This document shows positions 1-7,654 of a stretch of 17,225 nucleotides of DNA, in pieces. How positions within the stretch are numbered: position 1 is the first letter of the stretch; every line of letters begins with the position of its first letter. Both the position numbers and the translations under genes were made by a program. Origin of the DNA: Cytauxzoon felis (Eukaryota; Apicomplexa; Aconoidasida; Piroplasmida; Theileriidae); NCBI GenBank assembly GCA_020283715.1, contig JAIQCW010000196.1, positions 1 to 17,225 on the forward strand. Reading direction: 5' to 3'. The notes under the pieces were generated by a model. It made no database searches, was not told the DNA's origin, and saw only the letters and a program-made list of their open reading frames with translations.

Positions 1-99
1 CCTCAAGTGGACTACCCGCAGCTGATCTCAGGGAAGCGGAGGGGGAGATAAATAGAGAAGCTGTCTGCAAGACGAAGAGAGTAGGATTGAACTTCGTGT
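1..99 (-). repeat. Foldback-element fragment (module C), in an intron
   Basis: This is the right-hand part of a modular repeat that recurs throughout the window. It reads as reversed module C (GATCTCAGGGAAGCGGAGG, then an AAATAGAGAAGCT stretch, then CTGTCTGCAAGACGAAG) and ends in GTAGGATTGAACTTCGTG, which parallels the right end of the copy at 1201-1652. The left half, expected to hold the opposing module, lies outside the window. It is followed by an AT-rich tract and a splice acceptor (AG at 123-124), so it lies in an intron of the next gene. Confidence 0.85.
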
Positions 100-124
100 A
101 TATTTGATATATATATAATTATAG

Positions 125-1140
125 TATTGACATTTATATTGATGTGTGGTCCGGGTTTATTTGAGGTATTGGAGATGTTATGTAATATATGGGAGGGTTT
201 ATTGATACATTCATTTTTATGTTTGATGATGGAATATTGTGGTGGTGAGAATTCATGTGGTGAATATATATCAAATGATCCATCGATAATAAATCATTTA
301 TGGCCATTGAATAAATTGAATATATTATCATTAAATGAGGATATACCATTAAATGTAGGATTTGTAAAGCGTTGTAGAATGTATACTATACAATATGCAA
401 TAATAAGAATAATAACAACATTAATAATAATAATATTAAAATTAATAGGTTATAATAATAATAAAATAATAAAATTATTATTTATATTAATATTAAATAT
501 AAGTGTATATTTAGCATTATATTATTTAGGATTATTTTATATATCTATAAAAAATCATCCAGGTTTAATAAATGCTAATTCTATATCAAAATTTTTATCA
601 TTAAAATTATGTTTTGCATTAACATTTTATCAAAATTATATAATAGAATGGTTAATTAATATAAATGATAATATAATTAAAATAAAATTTAAATCATTTA
701 TAATTATAATTGAACTTATAATATTTACAATTAGTCAAAGAATCGCATATAATATAAAAGAATTTAATAATAATAATTTAATAAATTCTACAATTATAAT
801 TGATTATAATTTAAATCAACATAATAATTTATTATTTATATTTAATTTTAATGATTTTTATAATATTATTAATATTAATAATAGAAATATTATTATTAAT
901 AATTTAAAAAAATCATTAGATATGTCCGATTTATATGAAGATACTTATTATAATATCTCTGATAAATATAAACAACATACTCTATTCACTAATATACATG
1001 ATGATGATGACAATAATAATAACAACATCGAATTACAAATCAAACAAAATAATGATAACTTTGCAGAATTCGATAAAGTACAATCCACCATCTATCAAAA
1101 TGATATCAATCATGAATTAGCCAAACTACAATTCATCTAA
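125..1140 (+). CDS. TMEM184 / organic solute transporter alpha-like membrane protein, 3' part
   Basis: This is the last exon of a polytopic membrane protein of the TMEM184/Ost-alpha type (Solute_trans_a family). Recognisable blocks, numbered from codon 127, are IHSFLCLMMEYCGGE at about 27-41 (family pattern: a helix followed by E-Y-x-G-G-E), FVKRCRMYTIQY at 79-90, and the helix pair ISVYLALYYLGLFYI to LKLCFALTFYQNYIIEWL at 125-176, which matches the family's NIS..LALY..LFY...K..KFL..KL..F.SFWQ block. About five hydrophobic helices are visible. The family usually has seven, so the first one or two must be in upstream exons. There is no ATG at the 5' end: the frame opens at a TTG just after the acceptor AG at 123-124, so this is an internal exon boundary and not a start. 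The C-terminal third is Asn/Asp-rich low complexity. Members occur in transport and membrane trafficking; the substrate here is unknown. Confidence 0.72.
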
Positions 1141-1200
1141 TATAATATACCCATATATATAATATATACAATATATATGTAATCATATCCAAATGAAGTT

Positions 1201-1652
1201 ATAATCCTAATTCCCTTTCCACTAGACGTGGCGTCTCTTTTATTTAGTTCCCCTCAGATTCCCGTAGATCATCCTCGGTATTTTGTCAACCCATAAGAAC
1301 GAAAATATTCAACCCCTAAGAACAGAGGATTCTACCCGGAGGAACAGAACTCCACCCGAGGTCCAATCCAACTCGTCTTCCACTAGGCGTACCACCTGAG
1401 GTCGTCTTGCAGACAGCTCTTCCAATTACCTATCTCTAAAGAGTAAAGCCACTCCCAGAGATCGTGGCTGTGAGAGGTTAGTGATTGGACCTCAAGTGGA
1501 AGTGGAATACCTGGAGGCGATCTACGGGAGCTGGAAAGAAGAGTAGGATTGTAACCTCGAGTGGACCCGTAGCTGATCTCAGGGAAGCGGAGGGGGAAGT
1601 AAATAGAAAAGCTGACGGCAGGACGAAGAGAGTAGGATTGGACCTCGTGTGG
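1201..1652. repeat. Composite foldback element between two gene 3' ends
   Basis: This is the longest mosaic copy outside coding sequence. It opens with CCTTTCCACTAGACG, then module C' in forward sense (TTTAGTTCCCCTCAG, then CCCGTAGATCATCC), loop module E (CCCCTAAGAACAG, TACCCGGAGGAACAG), module B in forward sense (GTCTTGCAGACAGCTCTTCC, then ACCTATCTCTAAAGAG and CACTCCCAGAGATCGTGG), and reversed module C (GATCTCAGGGAAGCGGAGG). It closes with GAGAGTAGGATTGGACC, the inverse of the opening type. Short ORFs on both strands here are by-products of the stop-poor repeat. The rest of 1141-1810 is AT-rich sequence between the convergent ends of the two neighbouring genes, with no other gene visible. 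Confidence 0.85.
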
Positions 1653-1810
1653 AACGGCGACTTGTAGATAAGTATGTACAATGAATACTTTAAAATAGAT
1701 TAAAATTACAATGCCTAAAGGCATTTAAAAGACTACATTAAGATAGGATTAAAAATTAAAACTATGTGTAATTAAAATTTCAAAGAGTGTCTTCGTGTAT
1801 ACAACTCCTT

Positions 1811-3223
1811 CTACATTAACGTTCTACCTCGAACATCTACATTAAATGCATTTAGTAAATTCTTTTTTGCCAATTTGAACGCTGCATTAAGCCAGAATTT
1901 GAATCCTCTATATCTCGTGTAACCTTCAGTTGGCCAATTCTGTTTATCTGCTTTCCTATATGTTTGCAGGTAACCATCACCCAAGAAATTGGTGAAATTG
2001 AGGATAGCTAGTGATATTGCTAGTGTTACAGTCGGAAGACTTTCACAAGGTTGGTCCTTATTCTTTTGTTTACCAACAGCGGATAATCCCACTGCTTTCA
2101 AACCTTCTTGTACAGTTACAAATGAAACAGTCATGAATCCAACTAATGTTGAGTTACCAATTATCAACTTGCCTAAGAATGAATCTGGATAGTGGAGGAT
2201 TGTGTAACAGGTGTAGACACAAAAGAGGGCGTAGGCTTCAATAATCCAACAAACATTCCATCCTTTCTTAGTATCCCATTTGTCGCCTGGTCCCTTGTCA
2301 ACCTTGTCTAAAATACATATGATCAAAGCTGGCATAGCATGTACAATCAGATTTATTATTTCAATATTGTATGCAGTACTGGGGTCCACTAATAGGAATG
2401 GAGCTATACCGGGATAGACACAATAGAAGGCCGCTAGAGAGAAGACTGTAAGCATGAAAGGAGACCAAGTATATCCTTCCTTTAATGCATCCGATAAGTT
2501 AGTTGGCGTATCCTCACTACTACTCGAACTACTTGATGAACTTGATCCATTTTTACAATTCTTTCCGTCAAAATAACTACAAGTGCAATGTGCAGTCCAA
2601 CAACAGGCTGTTAAATACATAAAAACACAATTTGCTACAATTTGTCCAAATATGAGCCAATAGTTGACATCCTGTATAAGATATTTATCTGCAAAATATA
2701 GAAATACTTTATGATATACGGCAACAAAAACAGATGAAAGTGGTACACCCGCATTGAAATATGTTACATCCTTCGATTCTAAACCTACGGAAAATGTAAC
2801 ATTGAGACCAACAAGAAAGTAATGAGCTACAATTGTCCACAAGTAGAGGTTAGGATCACCCAATTCACCTCCAGATGTATAAACATAAAGTGTCAATAAT
2901 GAGAATAAGTACATAAAACAGTTTGTGACAGTAGATAGTCCAGCCTTGGCCTTCTTATTATCTCCCAAAGCTGTTGCAATTGTATTAGATACAGCAAAAC
3001 CAGCAAGCCCTCCCAATTCAATAGGATTATGGAATAGTTTGATGAATACTCCAAGTTTACTAACCGGAAGATGAAATCTACCAAGGGCGTATTTGGCACA
3101 CGCCAAAGCCAGTCTCAATGGTAATACCATTATAAATCCTACGAAAAACATTGAGACTTCCTTCAGACCCGCTGGACTTTTATTGTTGTCAGTTGTATTC
3201 ATTTTTCTAGTATGTGTATTCAA
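1811..3223 (-). CDS. Multi-pass membrane protein, Tpr-related / ENT-like transporter family
   Basis: The product is a 470-residue polytopic membrane protein. Ten to eleven hydrophobic stretches can be seen (roughly 24-44, 68-86, 101-118, 126-146, 157-176, 186-206, 255-275, 285-305, 325-345, 355-375, 398-415). A hydrophilic loop at 215-250 contains ten consecutive serines (227-236), where nucleoside transporters of the ENT type carry their large central loop. The short N-terminus and basic C-terminal tail (440-468) suggest both ends face the cytosol. The overall look (YPGIAPFLLVD at 270-280 and LAILNFTNFLGDGYLQ at 405-420) recalls Theileria Tpr-related proteins and, more distantly, ENT carriers. 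I recognise it by character only, so the substrate is not assigned. The start chosen is the first ATG; an in-frame Met at residue 8 is an alternative. It is a single exon and more GC-rich than its neighbours. Confidence 0.55.
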   Translation of the reverse strand: MNTHTRKMNTTDNNKSPAGLKEVSMFFVGFIMVLPLRLALACAKYALGRFHLPVSKLGVFIKLFHNPIELGGLAGFAVSNTIATALGDNKKAKAGLSTVTNCFMYLFSLLTLYVYTSGGELGDPNLYLWTIVAHYFLVGLNVTFSVGLESKDVTYFNAGVPLSSVFVAVYHKVFLYFADKYLIQDVNYWLIFGQIVANCVFMYLTACCWTAHCTCSYFDGKNCKNGSSSSSSSSSSEDTPTNLSDALKEGYTWSPFMLTVFSLAAFYCVYPGIAPFLLVDPSTAYNIEIINLIVHAMPALIICILDKVDKGPGDKWDTKKGWNVCWIIEAYALFCVYTCYTILHYPDSFLGKLIIGNSTLVGFMTVSFVTVQEGLKAVGLSAVGKQKNKDQPCESLPTVTLAISLAILNFTNFLGDGYLQTYRKADKQNWPTEGYTRYRGFKFWLNAAFKLAKKNLLNAFNVDVRGRTLM

Positions 3224-3273
3224 TGGAATCTTCGGGTAATTAAAGCCTATTTAAAATCACAGAAAACAAACGT

Positions 3274-3323
3274 TGCGATAAATGAGACTATAGTACAGTA
3301 AACATTGCGATATTCTTGCGATT
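3274..3323. promoter_or_regulatory. Cluster of three TGCGAT motifs upstream of the membrane-protein gene
   Basis: TGCGATA occurs at 3274-3280 and 3306-3312, and TGCGATT at 3317-3323, all 50-100 bases upstream of the minus-strand start at 3223. Related TGCGAT copies lie upstream of the FAINT-like gene (5502-5507 and 5586-5592). Spacing and placement suggest a transcription-factor site, but no factor can be named. The remainder of 3224-3581 shows no gene. Confidence 0.3.
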
Positions 3324-3581
3324 ATGCTACATTCTTGCTCAAATGTGCATTTACAATCCTACATTTCTACATCATCCCTTGTGTCATTTTTACACATTCC
3401 ATAAAATTAGGGATGATGTATCATGATGTGTTGAGTAGAATTAACCTTAATATACTACAAATTCATATTGGAAATTGATATTACTTTACATTTCGTTATT
3501 ATGGTCCTTCCACCCATCATCCCAGATGTGGCCTTTGTGATTCCTCCATACTAGAAATACCCCAATTAGATGAAGTTCATT

Positions 3582-4085
3582 TTATTCTTCAGTTAAATTA
3601 ATCACTTGTATACAATCTACCTGATGTAAATAATTGAGAATACCTGTATATGGTAGAGGATTTAATGATGGAAGAGTATAAATATTCATTTCATAATGAG
3701 TCATACTTCCAGTAACATCATCTCTAGAAATATAGAAATTTCCAACACATATGGGAATCTGAGGATTATTATGGACTTTTTACCACTTGTGGTCATTTCT
3801 ATAACCATAGTTCCCATATGAAAATCCATTAACTCCAGTATCCCATCATTCATCTTTGACAACTATATCCCTAAATTAGTAGTACCTTTTTGCTTCCCTA
3901 TCATCACATGGATTACAACCTCTCCATTCCTTTCCATATGAGCTCCTTTCATTATCTTCACCGCTAGCCAGGAGGCTTCTTATATTTATGATCACTTCCC
4001 ATTTGTCGACTACGGTATTATGGTATAAGGTATAGTATTATATGTGATCACCACAAAATATTAGGTTAACAACTTTTACCACCAT
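3582..4085 (-). pseudogene. Probable decayed protein-coding gene with four in-frame stops
   Basis: Reading the minus strand from an ATG at 4085 to a TAA at 3582 gives exactly 168 codons in a single frame. Four stops interrupt it (TAA, TAA, TGA, TAA), yet the text between them looks protein-like: NTVVDKWEVIINIRS, ERSSYGKEWRGCNPCDD, VNGFSYGNYGYRNDHKW, VGNFYISRDDVTGSMTH and YEMNIYTLPSLNPLPY. It is rich in Trp, Tyr, Gly and Cys, unlike the AT-rich spacer on its left (4086-4400). No frameshift is needed. I do not recognise the family; the location between two minus-strand membrane/secreted-protein genes suggests a lost member of a surface-protein family. It could instead be a live gene whose stops fall in unrecognised short introns, or chance. 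Confidence 0.38.
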
Positions 4086-4550
4086 ATTTCCTAGTAAATA
4101 TATATACATAGTGAATTTAAAAAACACTATAAATATCAGGTTATAGGGATAATAAACACCATTTCCCCCTACTTTATCGTTTCATTTGATGATATATACA
4201 TGACTAGAATATATACATGTATATTAATACAATTGAAGGATGAAGTATAGTAGTATGATGATATATAAGTATTAATATAAATAATATATACAATATATAT
4301 AGTATATATATACTAACATGATGTAAAGTATTATACTGTATGAGATATTAATAGTTATATATAAATAATTACATTTCATAAAATTATTAAAATATTATAC
4401 ATGAGTTGTAAGTGTCAAATTACAGTCAATTATGTTACAGTTGCCTTTATATGGCATTTAAGGTGTAATATTGTACAGATGTTTAAATCATGGGGAATTA
4501 CCCCGTTTTACATTTACAAAATGAGGATCTGTGTATTACCTCAACCTAAA
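4086..4550. other. AT-rich spacer, no gene seen
   Basis: This stretch is mostly TATA-type low complexity (densest at about 4190-4380) with scattered short palindromic ATATAT runs. I see no coding region, RNA gene or foldback element. It would serve as the 3' flank of the FAINT-like gene and the 5' flank of the decayed gene. Confidence 0.6.
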
Positions 4551-4612
4551 TTAGTTACTATTACTATTATTATTATTAGTCGTATTATCCGTATTAGTCG
4601 TATTATCCACTT
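4551..4612. repeat. Short-period repeat encoding the Asn/Thr tail
   Basis: An ACTATTATTATTATTAG run is followed by two near-identical units of TAGTCGTATTATCCG type. They encode the poly-Asn and DNTTN-type tail of the FAINT-like protein and end at its stop codon. Length variation between strains is likely. Confidence 0.6.
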
Positions 4613-5432
4613 TCTTCTCCTTCAATATCTTCAACTCATCATCAAATGAGTCCTTTTCGAAGGATGAATACTTACTTTGATCATCCTTCTTATAGTATAA
4701 AATTTTAGTTCCTTCGTAATCTTTTACAGTTAATATTATTATTTCAGCTGCTTGTCCCAGATAATATACAACAACTTCATAACATCCACATGAGTAAATT
4801 TGCCTGATCCAAATTGAAGTTGAACTAGATTTTACAGTATATATTACAACACCATCTTTAACTTTATATGTACGTATATCTAAATCACCTTCTTTCTTCG
4901 TATCCAGAACTAAATCGGAAACTTGATTTGTATCTGAAACATCAAGTGATGTTTTTTCTTTAGATCTTTCTACAAGATATGTATTATAATAAACTACATC
5001 TTCTAATCTATTAATTCTAAGCTTATTATTAATGCGATAAACTATATAATCATAGAATCCATCACTCATCTTCTTCCATCCATCTTTGAAAAGGAAATAA
5101 TTTACACCAGCTGTGCAAAAGCATCCTTGTGAGTATTTAAACCTGGCTATAAACGCATCCTCATTAGCCTTGGAACATTTTATTTCAATGTATTTATAAT
5201 TTACCTTTTCATCTGGTGTATAAATCACTGTCTGACCATCGACAAATTTACCTATTTTATATTTACCCTTTGGTTCAATTTTATATATTATCATATTACC
5301 ACTTTCAATTTTAGTTACTTTAACTTGATCCGTTTCCTCCCTAGTGTTTACATCCAATGATATAGTTGTATTGTTGGCTGCGATTGATGTGTATTCGCAT
5401 AATGCGATGATAATGAGTGGAAGGAGGTTCAT
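4551..5432 (-). CDS. Secreted protein with two FAINT-like (DUF529) units
   Basis: The 293-residue product starts with a clear signal peptide (1-19, hydrophobic core LLPLIIIAL, likely cut after TSIAA). Two units of the FAINT/SfiI-fragment type follow. Unit 1 (about 23-135) opens TTISLDVN, with VKVTKI, MIIYKIEPKGKYKIGKFVDG, a TVIYTP strand and later a GWKKM..GFYDYI block. Unit 2 (about 160-255) opens TSLDVSDTNQVSDL, with RTYKVKDGVVIYTVK and later KILYYKKDD. The alternating hydrophobic strands with K/D/E loops are typical of this piroplasm domain, found in secreted and host-directed parasite proteins. No transmembrane helix or GPI signal follows. The tail (275-293) is Asn/Thr/Ser low complexity encoded by a short-period repeat. 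Cysteines occur in CFC (104-106) and CGC (215-217), suggesting disulfides. The start is the only ATG giving a signal peptide. Confidence 0.72.
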   Translation of the reverse strand: MNLLPLIIIALCEYTSIAANNTTISLDVNTREETDQVKVTKIESGNMIIYKIEPKGKYKIGKFVDGQTVIYTPDEKVNYKYIEIKCSKANEDAFIARFKYSQGCFCTAGVNYFLFKDGWKKMSDGFYDYIVYRINNKLRINRLEDVVYYNTYLVERSKEKTSLDVSDTNQVSDLVLDTKKEGDLDIRTYKVKDGVVIYTVKSSSTSIWIRQIYSCGCYEVVVYYLGQAAEIIILTVKDYEGTKILYYKKDDQSKYSSFEKDSFDDELKILKEKKVDNTTNTDNTTNNNNSNSN

Positions 5433-5899
5433 GTTGAAGTGAGGATATACGACCGAAATATTGCATCTAGTTACGAGTACATAATCATGTTAAGGATGAA
5501 ATGCGATGGATGATTTGTTTATGAAACGTAAGAAAATAGGAACAATATCTTGTGAATATAGAAAATTGGCTACAAAACACATCTATGCGATAACATTACT
5601 GACTTAAATCTGATTTCATAGAATTATTATAATAAGTTAGAGTATACAGTACAAGGCATTTCGATGACATTACGATACAATTCCTACTCGGAAGGTTATA
5701 ACCTGGGGCAGATTAAAATTATGGGGCAAAATAACATCATCAGCTGTATCTTAACTCAGGGGAAAGGAGGAAGAAACAATTATGGGAAGTTATATGCAAA
5801 CGTATAACTACATCATGTTTATTCATTATTTTTAATGAATCTATCAGATTAATAATTTGACAGAGAAAATCGCAAAATACAATCTCCATCATAGATTTA
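5433..5899. other. Intergenic region between FAINT-like gene and PKA-R
   Basis: I see no gene or repeat element here. TGCGAT motifs at 5502-5507 and 5586-5592 (the latter TGCGATA) resemble those upstream of the 470-residue membrane protein. The region must hold the promoter of the FAINT-like gene and the 3' UTR of PKA-R. Confidence 0.5.
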
Positions 5900-7601
5900 T
5901 TACTTTAGATGAGGATTATTAATACCAAGCTCAGCCAATACCCTCTTATATTCCCTAATATTATTGGATAATGCCTCCTCTAATGGACCCAATAAATTTA
6001 CCACACTATCCCTCTCCAACTCACATACCACAACATCACCCTGTAATATATATGTATATATCAATCTTTATATCCTCTCTTCCACCTTTCCTTCGTCTTG
6101 CAGAGAGCTCTTCTAATTACCTATCTCTAAAGAGTAGAGCCACTCCCAGAGATCGTGGTGAAGGTAGTATGGATCATCCATCATAGGAATGATGGAGATG
6201 GTTCTAAGGATGTGTTGGATGTAACCTCAAGTGGAACCCGCAGCTGATCTACGGGAAGCGGAGGGGGAAGTAAATAAGGAAGCTGTCTGCAAGACAAGGA
6301 AAGGTGATTGTAACCTCAGGTGCTGGAACTTCATGTAAACGTACTCTGGCGACGACGGTGCTGGCTCTGGGTGTTTGTTTAACGAGTGCAATTTCTCCAA
6401 AGTAGTCTCCTTCTTTGTAAGATTTGACAAGTTTCCCTTGGCAATAGGCTTCTGCATGTCCTTTCATGAGCATGAAAAGACTCGTTCCAGAATCTCCTTC
6501 ATTGATAATGTTATCGCCATTATTGAATTTCTTTTCAACAAGTGCATCAGACAATCTGCATCGATCATATGCACATAATTTAGACAAGAGCGAAACACCC
6601 CTCAACAGTGAATCGTACTTCTCCCTCTTTTTAACCACTGATGTCTTGACAATGTGATTAAATGTCACCCTATCCAAGGTCCATAAACGCATATCTGTCT
6701 TAGCTACCACCGTAGCCGCTCTAGGAGCATTGTACCTAAAAAAATGAAGTAATAAAAGGACTTGAAAAAGGTATCAACGCCACCTGAGGTCTTCCACTCG
6801 CCGTGGTGGATTTCTCTATTTACTTCCCCTTCCAGCTCCCGTAGATCGCTTCCAGGTACTCCACTTCCACTCGAGGTCCAGTACTACTTCCGCCACGATC
6901 TCCGGGAGTGGCTATACTCTTTAGAGATAGGTAATTGGAAGAGCTGACGGCAGGATGACCTCAGGTGGAGTGGATTGGACATCGACTGGAGTTACAGATT
7001 CCTTCTGTCAACTAACATGAGTGCGAGTTCTCCAAAGTATTGTCCATCGTTCATTGTGCATAGGAATTCGACATCATCCGACATGCTCTGATGATAATTA
7101 TTTAGGATATGATTGAGCGTACGGTTTTTTTGGTGAATTCTGCGGTACCGGATTCGATTAAGAACAATTCATTGCCATCATCTCCTTGATTGATTAAAAC
7201 ATCTCCGGACCTATAACGAGTTGAATTAATGGTGAATAATCAACGAACTTCGCTTCTCTAAAGCTGAATGCTTTTAGAATTACATTTAAATCATTGGTAT
7301 CAACGGACTGAGGAAGAATGATGACGTATGGAAGATGTAGACATACAGAGAAGAGAAAGCATTTATCAACTATAGATTTGATTCTTTCTTCTTGTTCAGG
7401 TGTTTTTTCATTGACCTTGATGATTATGAGTATGAAATATGATGAAACCTACGGGTATATTTACTTTGACCTTTTTACCAAGTTCGCCCATGACTTCAGC
7501 GGAAATTGAAATGCGATTTCTACTACGTGCGATTTTCATAGCCTAAAAAATAAAGATAAATAAATTAATTAATAAACTTTATCAAATTCGAAATCCTCCA
7601 T
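5900..7601 (-). CDS. cAMP-dependent protein kinase regulatory subunit (PKA-R), eight exons
   Basis: PKA-R holds the catalytic subunit inactive until cAMP binds. Exons (minus strand): 7601-7578, 7542-7465, 7415-7347, 7307-7249, 7210-7123, 7087-7017, 6735-6345, 6040-5900; all junctions are GT..AG and phases agree, giving 306 residues. Residues 14-24 (RSRNRISISAE) are the inhibitory site, with Ser at the phospho-acceptor position. CNB-A (about 40-150) ends in the cAMP-binding cassette FGELALMYNAPRAATV (124-139), with Glu126 and Arg135. CNB-B (about 160-300) has FGEIALVKQTPRASTVVAR (242-260), with Glu244 and Arg253, and finishes with the helix following LLGPLEEAL. Both cAMP pockets look intact. 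The N-terminus is too short for the usual dimerisation/docking domain. Five introns are 35-49 nt; introns 6 (6736-7016, 281 nt) and 7 (6041-6344, 304 nt) are enlarged by foldback elements. Exon 1 (MEDFEFDK) is the least certain exon. Confidence 0.88.
6082..6322. repeat. Foldback element in PKA-R intron 7
   Basis: Module B runs forward from 6092 (CAGAGAGCTCTTC, ACCTATCTCTAAAGAG, CACTCCCAGAGATCGTGG). Then comes a spacer, then reversed module C (GCAGCTGATCTACGGGAAGC). The outer arms are mutually complementary: the left reads CCACCTTTCCTTCGTCTTGC, and the right end near 6285-6306 gives on the opposite strand CACCTTTCCTTGTCTTGCAG. The spacer at about 6165-6225 (CATCCATCATAGGAATGATGG) recurs inverted in the copy at 13098-13447. 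Confidence 0.88.
6780..6989. repeat. Foldback element in PKA-R intron 6
   Basis: The copy opens CCACCTGAGGTC at 6780. It carries a C-type module in forward sense (ATTTACTTCCCCTTCCAGC, CCCGTAGATCGC), a CCACTTCCACTCGAGGTCC hinge and reversed module B (CCACGATCTCCGGGAGTGG, ACTCTTTAGAGATAGGTAA). It closes with GACCTCAGGTGG at 6958-6969, the exact inverse of its opening. A further GTGGATTGGACATCGACTGG lies just outside. Orientation is opposite to the copy in intron 7. Confidence 0.87.
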
Positions 7602-7654
7602 CTTGTCTTGGAATGATTACATAAATGTGTAGAGTCTAGTGTGTAAGTATAAAA

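Noticed and set aside
127..1140. Treating the TTG at 127 as the start of the TMEM184-like protein
   Set aside because: A splice acceptor sits just before it, the first helices expected for the family are missing, and no ATG is available; it is an internal exon edge.
1383..1724. ORFs of 60-115 codons on both strands at 1383-1724, 1485-1667, 5971-6186, 6762-6947, 9789-10136, 10204-10482 and 13174-13485
   Set aside because: They follow the stop-poor repeat modules, overlap each other on opposite strands and share the same repeat-derived peptides; none has independent protein character.
3582..4085. Stop-codon reassignment to explain the in-frame stops
   Set aside because: Both TAA and TGA are involved, and other genes in the window end normally at TAA and TAG, so decay or introns are simpler.
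4401..4649. 82-codon plus-strand ORF
   Set aside because: It overlaps the 3' end of the FAINT-like gene in antisense and its hydrophobic tail comes from the ATT repeat encoding the Asn/Thr tail.
6249..6344. C-terminal extension of PKA-R into the repeat (reading through 6344)
   Set aside because: A strong GTACGT donor follows the VVAR codons, the read-through text is repeat-derived, and an in-phase exon at 6040-5900 supplies the expected end of CNB-B.
6375..6657. Plus-strand ORFs at 6375-6578 and 6466-6657, and at 7318-7509
   Set aside because: They are antisense shadows of PKA-R exons, whose protein motifs and splice phases are clear on the minus strand.
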